From NCBI GenBank assembly GCA_016584495.1, contig WAID01000005.1, positions 2,368,501-2,432,500 of the forward strand: a stretch of 64,000 nt of DNA, read 5' to 3'. Position 1 is the stretch's first letter. Every line of letters starts with the position of its first letter. The translations under genes and the position numbers were made by a program. The stretch comes from Celoporthe dispersa. Taxonomy: Eukaryota; Ascomycota; Sordariomycetes; Diaporthales; Cryphonectriaceae. Positions 1 to 11,839 of this stretch are shown here, piece after piece. Below the pieces are notes generated by a model that saw only the letters and a list, made by a program, of their open reading frames with translations, had not been told where the DNA came from and made no database searches.

Positions 1-858
1 AAGTCCAGTTGAGAGCCGAGAGCTGAAGGCTATAAGTAAGCACTGAGTGCAGAGAAGCAAAGCTGTCCGAGACCCGTCTCAGCGTCTCCGGGTGCTGGGC
101 CCATAGCCAAGACCTCAAGACATCGGAAGCATACAACTCGTGCGCTTCGGCCCGAGAAAGACATTTCTCCTTCACGCATCGATTCGTTGATGATTGGGCG
201 GTGTAACCTGCGTGAGTTACAGAGCTTTGACGGTTGGCAGCAGTGGGCTCCTCCACTGTCCTAAACGCCCCCCGACTTGACTCCTTGGACCATCAAATTC
301 AACGTATAGTATCGATTTTTCTCTTCAGCAACATGGCCACGCGTCATCTAGACTGTGCCCAAGAATCATGTAGGAGTAATGGTCAGACTATTTCGATATT
401 GTCCACTCGATGGAGGAACAACCATCCGACTATTATCGGCCTTGGTCATGGTAGTCGTCGGACTGTAAGTAGAGGACCAGTCGGTTCTTCTCGGCTCGGG
501 GGCGAGCATCCGGATCCAGCCCACTAAAAAAGTAGCCACAGTCCGCTCAGTTGTGGCTGGTGCTCAGCCGTTGTCATCCCTTGGGGCCTCACCTCACCCA
601 AACGGTCTTAAAAGAGGGCCCGCTTTCTGCGCATCAGGGGACCCATCCGTCCACAGCAGCTTTGGGCCCACCATCCACAGTGAGGAAACCCAAGGTGTCA
701 ACCAAACCCTCCACGACCTCAAGGAGCACGCTAGGCTATCGTACAAGGCAAAATAGAGTCCACACACCTACAGACGATATCCGGAACTGAACGCCCAGTC
801 AGGGGCAGGCCGGCTCGACAGAGCCGGCTCGCACAGTCAGTCTCGACTGTCAGCAGCC
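1..858. other. Left-edge intergenic region, probable upstream region of the zinc-cluster gene
   Basis: No convincing coding region is seen. The short open frames here have no recognisable domain and no intron signals. The stretch immediately before position 859 probably carries the promoter and 5' leader of the regulator that starts there. Only position supports this; no TATA element or known binding site was recognised. Confidence 0.5.
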
Positions 859-3507
859 ATGGCACAAACTTCCTCCTCCTCTCATATACCAGAGACAGCA
901 CCGCCAACAATCACAACAACGGCTCAGCAGCAGCAGCAGCAACCTCATCAGCTGCGCAGCTGTGTGCTCTGTCGCCAGAGAAAGGTCAAGTGTGACCGGC
1001 AGCAGCCCTGCTCCAACTGTACCCGGTCCGGTAACGACTGCGTCTACCCAGTAGGCCGAGGCAGGGCCCCCAAGAGGTCCAGGCGTGAAGTCGACGCCCA
1101 GCTCGCTGATAAGCTCTCGAGGCTCGAGACCATCATCAAGCGGCTGGCGTCCGAGAATGCCTCACAGGCGAATGCCCTATTGGCACAGCAGGCAGATTCT
1201 CCAGAGCCAGGACCCTCCCGTCCAGCGGATGACGCCGGTAGTCATAGTGTTCCTGAGACGACGACGACGATAACTTCTCCTCCAACAGACTCACAAGATG
1301 CCTCTCCCCCAGCCGCCCCAGGCCGGACCAGCAGTCCTGGTGTCTCCGCCATCGAGGGCCAGCTCAATCGTCTAGTGCTAAACCCAAAGAAGAGTTACTA
1401 TGTCAGCAACCCGGTATGGGCCAGTCTGGCCAGCGAGGTTGGTTGTGCTCCATGTACCCTCTGAAGAGGTTTAGATATATGGTTCCTGGTCTCCTGATCT
1501 GACAAGGGCTGTTTAGATTGATGAGCTACGCGAGCTCATAGTCAAGCCAGAGGAAGAGGATGACGAGGACCCTGCCACTGCGTGGACAGAGGTTCCGCCT
1601 GCCAGCGAGAGCATGAATGCCGCCCTGTTTGGGTACAGGTCCATTGCATACTCTCTCAGGCCCTACCACCCTCTGCTGCCCCAGGCCCTCGACATCTACT
1701 CGGCCTTTGCCGACAATGTCGCGCCCCTGCTGAGATTCTTCCACATGCCCACCCTGTCTGAGCTGTACCGTGAGGCGATCTCGTCCGCGGACCCGCTGGA
1801 CAAAAACACCGAGGCCCTCATTTTCGCAATCTACTACTCCAGCATCATGAGCATGCCGGCAGACCAGTGCATGAACCTCCTGGGCCTGGCCCAGCCTATT
1901 GCCGTGGACCGCTACCGCTTCGCCACAGAGCAGGCGATCGCCCGCGCCGACCTGCTCAACACACAGAGCATGGTCCTCCTGCAGGCGGTGGCGCTGTACC
2001 TCTCGGCCCTGCGCTGCCAGAACGACAACCGCGCCTCGTGGTCGCTGACGACGCTCATCTTCCACCTGGCGCAGACCATGGGCCTCCATCGCGACGGCAC
2101 CGTCTTCGGGCTGAACCCTTTTGACACGGAGATAAGGAGGCGACTGTGGTGGCACATCTGTGTCCTGGACAGTCGTTCGTCGGACCACCACGGGTTTGGG
2201 CCCATCATGTACCAGTCTGCCTTTGACACGCGCATGCCGCTTCATATTAACGACGCAGATCTCTGGCCTGGCATGACGGAGACGCCCAGGGAGCGGGACG
2301 AGGCGACGGATATGACTTTTTGTCTCATCCGCTGCGAGGCCATACATATGGCTATCCAGGCCAGGCTGCTCTCGCCTGACCCGCCTGGCCTACAGGGACC
2401 GCTGGGCGGGAAACCCGAGGTGTCAGGAAGCGAGCGTGTGAGGCTGCTGCGAGACCTGGAGAAGAGGCTGAGGGGTCGCTACCTACCCATGTGCGACACG
2501 TCCTCGCCTATACTGCTGCTTGCGTCTCTGCTGACCAAGCTCATCTTCGTACACTTTCACCTAATCGTGTACTACCCTCTACGAATTGCAGAGGCCAAAA
2601 GGACGACTCAAAAAGCCCTGCTGATCAGACGACAGCAGCATCATCACTGTCATCAGCAACTTTGTCATCCCCGCCAATAACACAAGCCACCGGAAAATCC
2701 GTCAACGCTGAGAGTAAAGCTGCCCACTGTGCCGCACACCCAGACACCGAGGCGCCCGACGTCATGACCCGCGACCAGCTCTTCCAGTCCGCCATAGAGA
2801 TCCTCGAGCTCTCCGGCCAGATTCTCAGCCTCCCCGCCACCAGAAAATGGGTCTGGTACTCCAAGAGCCACGTCCAGTGGCACGTCGTCACCTTTGTGCT
2901 CGCCGAGATTTGCAGGCGGCCACCTTCACCCGAGTGCGAGCGCGCCTGGAGCGGCGTCATGAGGATGTATGACGCCTGGAATATGCATCACTCTGTGGCA
3001 CAGGGGCTCATGTGGAAGTCGGTGCGGCGGTTGATTGTGAAGGCGAAGCATGTGCGCGAGCTGCAGGCCCAGGTGAGGAGGATGGGTGCTTGTGGTTCCA
3101 GGAGCACTCCGGCTCTTGCTGCTGGTGTCGATGGTGGGGCCTCGGGCGCTCGAGATCATCATCCATCTGTACAATTGGACTGGTCCAGTACCGGCTACAC
3201 CCCACCCGCTGCCACCTGGACGAGCTCAACTCCTTCTGGCGCATGGGGGAGCACGTCTGGTCTTGGTGCCTCTGCGGCAGACCTCGGGATGACGACAGCA
3301 GCCGACCTTGACCTCCAGCAGGACTTCCTGGGCATAGACTATACAGGCGACCATTTTATTGAGTTCCTCAATATGTCATGCGACATACCCATGGCCGACA
3401 TCTTCACCTCGACGGGCATTGATCCTGGCGGGAATGGCGGCGGTGGTGACTTTGGAGACCTCGCCCCTGGTGAGTCTGTTGTCCCAGCACCAGACTGGAC
3501 CTTGTGA
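859..3507 (+). CDS. Zn(II)2Cys6 fungal transcription factor
   Basis: A predicted nuclear sequence-specific regulator. Exon 1 (859-1437) encodes a Q-rich start and a binuclear zinc cluster at residues 35-61 with spacing C-x2-C-x6-C-x5-C-x2-C-x6-C, then a basic linker and a short coiled-coil-like dimerisation segment (LADKLSRLETIIKRL). An intron at 1438-1516 (donor GTTGGT, acceptor TTTAG) joins in phase to exon 2 from 1517. Exon 2 reads as a fungal_trans-type middle homology region, including LWWHICVLDSRSSDHHG. The reading frame changes somewhere between about 2585 and 2760. After it the conserved C-terminal part (RDQLFQSAIEILELSGQ) continues to the TGA at 3505-3507. The change fits either a missing base or a weak-donor intron ending at the CAG at 2741-2743; neither is proven. 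The target genes are unknown. Confidence 0.85.
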
Positions 3508-3876
3508 TGGCTGATCGAGCGACTCGGACCCGGGCATGAATCTCTGCTATCGGTCCTGGTCATGGTGGTTTATGGTCGAAAGTGAGGAAGTGAGGTAGAC
3601 GAACCGCGAACTCTCTCCGCTCCGCAAGGAAGACGAAACCGCGGTTTTGAGGAGCCGGAAAGCTTCATGACGTTCTCTGTGGGGTTAGAAGGAACGAGAG
3701 GCGAGGAACCAGGCCTGGCAGGTGCGATCTATCACAGAAACAGCTGGGGCAGGTGCCTACCAGCGACGCACAGGCCCCCTGAGTCACAGGGCCACTGGCC
3801 CTTCCCACAACCTCCATCTCAATCTCACCACCGCTCACAAGCCACCCACCAAACTCCCCGTACTATCACTAATTGT
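3508..3876. other. Intergenic, nothing recognised
   Basis: This gap lies between the end of the zinc-cluster gene and the helicase relic. No coding signal, RNA gene or repeat was recognised. It probably contains the 3' untranslated region of the upstream gene. Confidence 0.4.
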
Positions 3877-4175
3877 TAAGATAATGGCCACGTGATGTTG
3901 ATGCGACAGGTGTCCTTGTCGACGTTGTCATAGATGTCGTAGCTGTTCTCCTAGAACATGACGTCGGCTACGTAGTTACTGCTTGTCGTGCACCACCCGC
4001 TCCTGCACCTCGTTGTAACCGCCCTGCTGTTTCCACAGCCACCAGTACGCTCACCTCGTCCTGGCCGGTGCGGTGTATGCGGCAAAAAGCCTGTTTCACC
4101 GTGCTCGGGTTGAAGTAGAAGTTGAGGTAGACCCCTTGCCGACAGGAACTCTGCAGGTTGAGGCCGGTGACATTG
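3877..4175 (-). pseudogene. SNF2-family helicase C-terminal fragment (degenerate)
   Basis: Read on the minus strand from about 4174, the sequence gives an unmistakable SNF2 helicase C-terminal block: GLNLQSSC, then FNPSTVKQAFCRIHRTGQ. This matches the conserved GLNLQ...NP...Q...RIHRxGQ pattern (helicase motifs V and VI). After the TGQDEV segment the frame shifts. Residues such as YNEVQERVVHDKQ, then NYVADVMF and YDIYDNVDKDTCRINITWP, follow in different frames separated by stop codons, ending near 3877. No ATPase N-terminal half was found on either side. The fragment is therefore a decayed piece of a chromatin-remodelling-type ATPase gene, or of a mobile element that carried one. It is not a functional gene as it stands. 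Confidence 0.75.
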
Positions 4176-6720
4176 AACGGAACATGGGTAACCTAGGGAC
4201 ATGAAAAGTTTCAAGGCCCTCCTGGCATGATAGGCCTGACAGTGGCAGTTGGCTCGGGACGGCGCTGCTCAGCTGTGTTAGAGTCCGAGTGCAAAAGGCT
4301 CGATCCAGAGGCTGGGCCACAGGGGGAAAGAAGAATGGCAGGGAAAAGCCAGTCATGTTCAGTAAAGTATAAAACATATTGGGCTGACTGTAAGGTGTCT
4401 CAATTTCATACTGCATCATGACCTGTTATATTATCGAATAACAATATGCTTATACCATCATCAAAACTGCGTAGGGGTGACTAGGTAAACACCTGGAGGT
4501 TGTGGCACGGAAGAAGGGTGGCGCCGGTCGCCGTTCTTCATAGCTACCACGGGCCTTTTGGCGATGGTTGTTTTTCTTCATACATCCTCATCACCACCAC
4601 CACTTTCAAGTCATCATCTCTGAGACCCTCAATCCACCGTTTCAAGGCCAAGCACCCCTCGTCCACGAGGTCTTTATGTGGGCCCCCGAGTTTGTCGACC
4701 TCTGCGACAGCGGTGACGACGACGACGACGACGCCGACGATGATGATGATGAGGATGAAACCGCCCTTCCCCCCTCCCGGACAGGTTTCTGGTGCCGGCG
4801 CTGCCTTGTACCGAACCGCTGGTCGGGAAGAAGAGGAGGGTGGTGGTGGTGGTATCCTCTGGTTTGGCGTGCTAGACTGGATCGACCGGCTCGACTCTTG
4901 GGAAGGCCGGCAGCTTGGTGGAAAGCGGATGTGGTGATGCTCAGAAACGTTTTGTTCCAAGCCATAACCTAGGAGGGAGAGCGAACTTTTACATGTGTTC
5001 GGAGGTAAAGAATTGACTAAAATGAATCATCCCAGCCAGACCCAACACTCTCACTTTGTGCGCATCGCCCAAAATACTATATGGTGATTTTATCCAGTAA
5101 AACTCCGAGCGCTGTGATTTCTATGGTGATGGCTTCTCGTTGTATCCGTGTTCACATGTTCACATACGCGCTTGTACATGTGGTCCGGGCACATGCTAGA
5201 TCTGTGTAGCCATCACAGGACATCACACTGCTGCAACATATGTCACTGGATCTTTTAGCGATCCTCCTCACATAGGAGTGTCTCTTTCTTGGCGTTACTT
5301 CTACTCTTATTCATTGTATTGTTGATCAACCAAGAGCACGAGACGTATTTGTACCGTACATACGTGGGAGAGTATCTACTCCCGATCCTAGAGCACGCTC
5401 GAGGCAGTATTATTGGACACTCTTCCAAGTGTGTGAAGACGACGACACCGTCCAGGCGTGCCTACTTTATCATCGTCCACCGCGCCAGCATGTAATTTCT
5501 AGTAGGAGTTATGGTAGATCAATCCGATACTGTACACCTATAGAAAAAAAATATCACATGCCTTCGAATCGGGCGGTCTTGCTGGGCTGTGAACGGGAAA
5601 CATATGTAGCCCGGAAACATGTGTTCTCAGTCATCATTATCTTTCTGTTGCTGTGACAATACGATGTGTGTGCTATTGCTTAGACTTTCACAAGCATGTG
5701 GCTAGGAGGTTGCGAGGTATTGGCGGCGTGCATATGTCTGTCATGTCAGTCGCAAATACATTATTTTGTTCAACTGCTGGTGGGTGATGGGTCGCTAATC
5801 CACTTCTCAGACCATCCGTATTGCAGTAAAGACTCGATTGTGCTCTGGGTTATCTTCAGTTATGGCTGAGCAGGCCCTTTGTCATGATACCCAACAGGCT
5901 TCGGACAGTTCGCCAACACATCCCGTAGAGATTGGTTCCTTCCAGCAACCTCTTCAACAAGAAACGAGCGAACAAATGACCGCATGATATATGTAACATA
6001 ATAAAATAAAAAAAAGCACGGTTGGACATCCCGGCATGCCCTTTCATCAGAGGACTCAGGAGACATGACGGGCAGGGCCAAAACTCCCAATCTTAAAGAC
6101 AGTGTGTAGGCGTTATCGCAATTATGTAGCGATCATAACTGTAGAGGCAGAGGCGAGGCGAGAGAACAGTAAATGGATTGCAGCCCGAGCTGCTGGGCTC
6201 TTAGCAACTGCCTAACGTGACAGGCTGACAATTTAGTAGCAGAATTCTGAACCTGACATCAGAGAACCTAGCTGAGTCCCTGGGCTGAGGTTCAAAAGAC
6301 ATCAAGATCAGTAGACTTGCGCGCACTCATGACGTCTATTGAGAATGGCAGATAAAAACAGGCAATACCTATCCATTCACAGGCTCCTGTACCTGCCACG
6401 CCCCTCCCATCTGTTTGCGGTGCATGTCTGCACCTAGCTCAAACACTACGCAGGACAGAACCCACGCCTTCTCAGTGTCTAAGGCCTCTGCTCTCCTCTC
6501 CGTCTTTCTCTCCAGTCCATCCCAGTCCAGAGTGGCGTTTCACTAGGCACGCGAGGAGACATGCCAGTTTATTTTTTCCTTTCCCCTCTCGTTTGCCAAA
6601 GTGTCATTGGTGGGTTTGTCTTGCGGCGTCTTGTATCTTGTCAAAGGTGGTATTGTACAAATTTCCCTCAATCCCTTCCACCTCGGTTTGATCGGGATAA
6701 ATTCCGCGCCGGGAGGGCAT
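4176..6720. other. Long intergenic region with a GAC/GAT-rich tract
   Basis: About 2.5 kb with no gene I can support. At about 4709-4760 there is a run of GAC and GAT triplets that would encode an aspartate-rich stretch, but the surrounding open frame has no recognisable domain. The rest is AT-richer unique sequence; its right end is the 3' side of the acyl carrier protein gene. Confidence 0.5.
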
Positions 6721-7698
6721 CTAGTGCGCATCGGGCTGGGCGACGATGTACGAGACGGCGGCGTCGACTGTAGTTGGAGAGTGTTAGCACTAATGCGCGG
6801 CGCCAGGCCCGGCCACAGCACCGCCCAAAACCCGGGCGTTCTATGAACTCCGACGATGGGTATGTTGGATAAAAGGGCTTCCTAGACTCACCAGAGTGGA
6901 TGGCATCCGCATCCTTGTCGGGGATCTCGATGCTGAACTCCTGCGCAGCCGAAAAACGTCAGCTCTAACTATCTTTCCTACATGCGACATCGTGAACCGC
7001 TATCGCCATACCTCCTCGATAGCCATCACAACCTCAACAGTATCCAGGCTGTCCAGGCCGAGATCGTTCATGAAGTGCGCAGTGGGCTTGATCTATATTT
7101 GTGGGTGATAACATGTCAGCCTGTCCCGTCCACGAATGCCGGCAGAGAAAACGATAGTCGGCATCGGCTTGAGGAGTGATTCGCGTACGTTGCTCTGGTC
7201 GTTGACCTGTAGTAAGATGAAGATTAGCATCTGTGATCAGCGGGATAGATAGCCCCTCAGTGCTCGACCCAGAACATCTCCCAAAATGCAAGGCCCCCGG
7301 CTTCGCGATAACGAGCGCGTCCTGCTCCCTTGTTCCAAAACCTTCCGCCCCGGCTCCCAGCAGCCCATCTCCGACCCGCCAACAGACTTTCTCTTCACAG
7401 TGACCCGCGCCTACCGTGGAAACCGCAGCGGGGGGAAAAAAGGGCTCACCTTGTCAAAACCAGCCAAAAGGCTCATGATCCGCCCCTCAACATCCTCCTT
7501 GCTCAGCGAGCCCCCGGCGGCATACGTCCTGACGGCACCCAGCTTCCAGGCCGCCGGCGACGCGACGACCTTCTTCACAGCCATCGACTGCCGCAGCGCA
7601 GGTCTCGAGACGACGCTGCCAAAGTTCCGAACGGCAGAGGGTGCGGCTCGTCTCGCGGCGGCAATGCTGGCGGTGCGGATGGCGGCGGTGCGGAACAT
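6721..7698 (-). CDS. Mitochondrial acyl carrier protein (complex I subunit, NDUFAB1 type)
   Basis: This is the matrix acyl carrier protein of type II fatty-acid and lipoate synthesis, and also a subunit of respiratory complex I. Five exons on the minus strand give 147 residues: 7450-7698, 7189-7206, 7012-7092, 6892-6940 and 6721-6767. All junctions are GT-AG and keep the frame. Residues 1 to about 58 form an arginine- and alanine-rich mitochondrial presequence (MFRTAAIRTASIAAARRAAP). The core contains FMNDLGLDSLDTVEVVMAIEE, in which Ser104 of the DSL motif is the phosphopantetheine site, then EFSIEIPDKDADAIHS and a C-terminal IVAQPDAH. Exon 2 is only 18 nt (VNDQSN), but skipping it would lose a conserved segment. 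The complex I gene NDUFS8 lies about 640 bp away on the same strand. Confidence 0.93.
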
Positions 7699-8333
7699 CT
7701 TGGCGGATCTGTGGAAAGTAGAGAGGCAGAGAAAGAGAGAAACTGCAGGACGAAGGAGAGGAAAGGGGGCCTTTGTAGAGAAGAGACGTGGGGGGTTCGT
7801 AGTAGCTGGTAAGGATCAATTGGATCGGTAGGTCGCGGAGGCGTTGGGGGGTTGGATAACTGGGATGAGATGGAGCTTTGAGGCGGGAAGTTCCTGGGAG
7901 TGATGACGAGAAATTTCTCGCCCCGAGCTTGGGCTTGGCTGCCGCACTGCGGGAGTGGGTGGTGGTGCACGGACCACCCACAGTACAGGGAAAGCTTGGG
8001 CCACCTTGACGGAGGGCGGTGATTACAAAGTACCTGTTTTTGTCAAAGTCCATGTATGGTATAATCAGATGCAACATGGAAACATGCACACTCGCTCCAT
8101 TCGGAGACCCATACAGAAAGATATAGTGCAAGAACTGAATAGCAGGTTCAGAATTCGTCTGTGTCTCTCATGTATATACAGTGGTTTTTTTGGTCTACAC
8201 GTCCATCCTCGTCCTACGCACTCGCTCGCCCGGCTCGGCATCAATCTCCCACGCGGAATGAAGACGGATGGCTCACCTCACAGCCAAGCTCCGGCCGCCC
8301 CTACACACCCTCTTGCAGGCATGACGCACTGCC

Positions 8334-9331
8334 TTATCGGTAAGGGGAGTCTGCCCGGATCGCAGCCGCCAGCTCGGGCTCCCACTTGTCTCCGTTGGCC
8401 AGAAGCTTCTCTGTAGGAGATGTTAGCATTGTGATCTGACGTCCAGGGACGGCAGGAGTGTTAGCCCCTCATCCGACAGCGAGAGGCCGCCGGATGGGAG
8501 AGACACAGACACGGTAACAGCGCTGCGGTTGCCCGCACTCAGGATCACCTACCCTTGTTGTAAAGCAGCTCCTCCCTCGTCTCCGTCGAGTACTCAGCAT
8601 TCGGCGACTCCACGATGGCATCGACAGGACAGCTCTCCTGGCAGAACCCGCAGTAGATACACTTGGTCATGTCGATATCGTAGCGTGTGGTCCTGCGAGA
8701 GCCGTCGGCACGCTCCTCGGCCTCGATCGTGATGGCCTGCGCGGGACAGATGGCCTCGCAGAGCTTGCAGGCGATGCAGCGCTCCTCGCCAGAGGGGTAA
8801 CGCCGGAGGGCGTGCTCACCGCGGAAGCGGGGCGAGATGGGACCCTTCTCAAAGGGGTAGTAGATGGTGTAACTAGAAGGTAAGGAAGGCGCGGATATCA
8901 GCCATAGTCGTTCAGAAAGCTGGTGGACGGTGATGTCCGCCGTCTACGCCAGCGTCCATACGGGCGTCTCAGTCGTCCCAGCTCTCCCTTCATGCTGTAA
9001 GATGCGCATGGGTGTATACTCACGGTGGCCTGAAAAACTGCTCCAGCAGCACGTACATGCCCCGCGCCATCTCCGTCATCAAAAAGTATTTGCCCAGCTT
9101 GTCAAATGTGCGCTCCTCCTCCTCATCCCACTTCTTAACCGGCGGCTGCCGAAATCCTTTAGGCGGCGGACCCATGGGTGTCGCGTAGCCTCTCCTTATC
9201 ACGAGCATATGTTGTGCAGCGGCGATGGCGGCGGGTGCGGCGAGCCGGGAGGACGTGGAGAGGGAGGAGGCGGTGGTGGTCGAGGTGAGGCTTGCTCGGG
9301 CGAGCTGGCGGGCCGCCGTGGAGGACATCAT
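8334..9331 (-). CDS. NADH:ubiquinone oxidoreductase 23 kDa iron-sulfur subunit (TYKY/NDUFS8)
   Basis: This is a peripheral-arm subunit of mitochondrial complex I that carries clusters N6a and N6b. Three minus-strand exons (9024-9331, 8553-8872, 8334-8410) join in frame to 234 residues. The N-terminus is a Ser/Ala/Arg presequence ending near RRGYATPMG. The mature part has FFRPPYTIYYPFEKGPISPR and two ferredoxin-type [4Fe-4S] motifs, CIACKLCEAICP (Cys135-145) and CIYCGFCQESCP (Cys174-184). The short last exon encodes KLLANGDKWEPELAAAIRAD and ends YR-stop, the usual end for the family. Introns are 8873-9023 and 8411-8552 with GTGAGT and GTAGGT donors. Length and motifs match the family, and the reading frame is intact. 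Confidence 0.96.
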
Positions 9332-10239
9332 CGTAATGGTGATTTTTGTTGTTGTCGTGGTGGAGGTGGGATTCTAGATGGTTGGTATCGTCGTCGGTGG
9401 GTGGGTGGGATAATCTCGAAGAGGGAGGGTTGCTTGGGCTGGCCTGCGAGAGGAGAAGCTTTTGCGAGCAGCTGGCAACTTTTCTTCGATCGAGATTGAC
9501 GTCGTGACCAGGGGAAACCCAGAAGCGCGAGTGAGCCAATTGACCCAAGCAGGTCGTCGCAGGAGATCAGAATTGGAAGTCCAGGGTGGGGTCCAGCGGT
9601 CAAGAGATGAAGTTCGAGCCCTCCCTTCTGGCGAAGCCGGCGGTGGTCGGTCGGTGGCGGAAGTTGAGCTTGCCCTGGTCGACGTCGACGAACGGGCAAG
9701 TCTCGGGCCTGAGCTGTTTTTGGCGGGCATTACAAAGGGCGTTGACTGATTGGTCAAAGCTGTAGTGGCCGCGGTGCGGGCCCTGCACAGAGCTGATAGT
9801 GATCCGTGCACAGATGACAGAACAGCAAGCCCAGGTCACTCATTGGCGCGTGTACCTGCGATGCGTCTGCTCCATTGCCAATCTGGCTTGTCGCACATCT
9901 TGTAGATATGTATTTTTATTAGACTTGGATTGACTCTTCACTAACTGAGTGTTCTCTTCATTCAGACTTTTGAATTTCACATCCAGACTACTGCAAATTC
10001 TACAAAATTACACGACCGACCAATGGCAGGGAATCGCCGATCACCGTGCGCCTTTACTTGTGTGTTGCTCGCCGTCGCTTCCGCACCCCCCTCGGTTTGG
10101 CTCCTCCTCGAGACTGTGAACGAACACTGGTACGTTTAGGTCTTGATCGCACGGAACTGTTGAGCGTGAGTTAGCCAAGGGTCCTGCGCCCAGTGGAATT
10201 TGTGCTTCTACCCACCGTTTACTCTTCCGCGACAGCGTC
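9332..10239. other. Intergenic region upstream of the complex I subunit gene
   Basis: This contains the probable promoter and 5' leader of the minus-strand NDUFS8 gene at its left end. Nothing else was recognised. Open frames here are short and overlap on both strands without domain or splice support. Confidence 0.4.
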
Positions 10240-11070
10240 AAGACACTCTGAAGAGGCTCTTCAAGGAGATCTGACGCAGTTTGTGATTCTTGTGCCTCCT
10301 AAGACGGCTATGCAGAGCGTCTCGGCGGCCCTTATTGTCGGTGACGAGCCTGGCTTGTCCCTTCTTGAGCCATGGAAATATTCGACGGGTAGATCTGGCC
10401 GAAAATGTTGTCAGGCGTGTCCGCAGGTAGCGGTCGAGGCTCGAGATCCCGCTGGAAACGGCTCGTCAAACCAATTTGTCGGTGTCTCAGTACCGCCTCT
10501 GCGAAGTCATCACCTCTATAAGTAAGCTGGGTCAGAATACGTATACCCTAGCCAGGCGAACGAATTGTCTCCATTCGTAGCGGATTGTTTCCTTCACGGC
10601 TGGCTGCCGCATTGTCCGCAGCCTCGTCGTCTGTAAGCTCGTCGTCTGTACACTCGACGCCGTTCTTGACGCCCGCATGCATCTCGTCGTTCAGCTCGAC
10701 GCCCGTCTCGTCCCGGAGAAACTGGTTCAGAGGCTGCTCGTCCTTCAATGACATACCGGAAATACATGCCATTTATGATATCACAGCCCTCTCTTCGTAC
10801 ACTCGCTCTGCACCGATAAATAAGCCGACGTATTGATGTCGGGCAAGTCCACAATTTGAGTTCCTCCGAATCGAGACATCTTCTGAGTCCGTTCGCGTTC
10901 CCTCGAGACTTGCTCGATAAATCGGTGGAAAGGACGGAGTGCTTCGCGCTCGCGTTCCTGTCTCGAAAGCGGCTCGGCAATGCGCTATCTCTGCTCGTAG
11001 AATTTGACCTTTTCTGGCATTGTCCTAGTCGGAATGCTGTCTTGGAAATTGTGAGGAAAAAGTACGCCTC
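10240..11070 (-). pseudogene. Degenerate protein-coding relic, family not recognised
   Basis: Several stretches on the minus strand have protein-like composition but lie in different frames with stops between them. From about 11010 downward they are: MPEKVKFYEQR, a TAG stop, then RIAEPLSRQEREREALRPFH continuing to SRFGGTQIVDLPDINTSAY. Next comes LNQFLRDETGVELNDEMHAG with the acidic ECTDDELTDDEAADNAA (about 10560-10770). Last come DDFAEAVLRHRQIGLTSRFQ and TPDNIFGQIYPSNISMAQEG (about 10340-10510). The order and shared strand suggest one former gene with frameshifts and nonsense changes. I cannot assign a family. A transposon-encoded or host gene are both possible, and assembly errors may account for part of the damage. 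Confidence 0.4.
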
Positions 11071-11839
11071 CAAACGCAGGATAAACCTACGTTTTTCGAG
11101 AACAGTCGAGGCGCTCGACGCCCCAGCGCCGACTGGAAGGTGTCCTGAGGTTCATATGGTCATCAGATGGAAAGATTTGGCCGAGATCGGATCACGGGGA
11201 CGGGCTTCTGCAGCACAGATGCTCGTCAAGTGCTTCAATGGAGATGGCCTGAGCACACAGCGACACCTAGTCTCTTGTATCAGGACGCTCGCAATTCCCA
11301 AACGAGCCGACGACGGCCGGACACCAGCCACCAACCTATCAACTGCTCTCCCGAAAGCAGGACCGGAAGCTCCCAAAACAACCTGGGCCGTCAGAGAGAA
11401 TGAATGCTACCCTTCCGGTCAGAGACTTGCAATGATCTAAATAGGAAAGCGAGCAGGCGCGTTACGCTGAGCAATATTCTAGTATCATTAGCGGGTCGGG
11501 TCCCTTGGGGGCCTTATGTGACTTGCTCCGGAGGAATTTGGGGGAAGTACTTAACATCGGGGGATATTGGGAAGGGAATATTTTCTAGATAGATTTTAAG
11601 TATTAATAACTAACAATGTGGGCTCTGGGTCGATAACAACCTCGCTTCTCAGTCGCTAGTGATCGCTCTATGCTGTCTAGTTCTTGGTGCTCGAGAATGA
11701 AAAGAAAAAAGAAAGAGAAAAAAAAACCAACGCTCGAGAACGTAAATCCAAACACAAATGCGGCGCGCATCCTCGGGCCTCCAGTGCTTATATGTGTCCC
11801 TGTCCCTAGGCAATGAAGCATCACGCCGGCCTGGGCGTC
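11071..11839. other. Intergenic, nothing recognised
   Basis: This spans the gap between the degenerate relic and the 3' end of the conserved protein gene at 11840. Open frames occur on both strands but with no domain. An A-rich tract at about 11700-11730 is the only low-complexity feature. Part of this stretch may be a continuation of the relic. Confidence 0.35.

Noticed and set aside
1526..2347. Long minus-strand open frame of 273 codons
   Set aside because: It lies entirely antisense to the conserved middle region of the zinc-cluster gene and has no domain of its own.
4500..4972. Open frames with Asp-rich and His-rich runs
   Set aside because: They are driven by a GAC/GAT/CAC triplet tract. 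There is no conserved sequence on either side and frames are open on both strands, as expected for low complexity.
10856..11440. Plus-strand open frame of 194 codons
   Set aside because: It overlaps the minus-strand relic, where the protein-like composition is stronger. No domain was seen on this strand.
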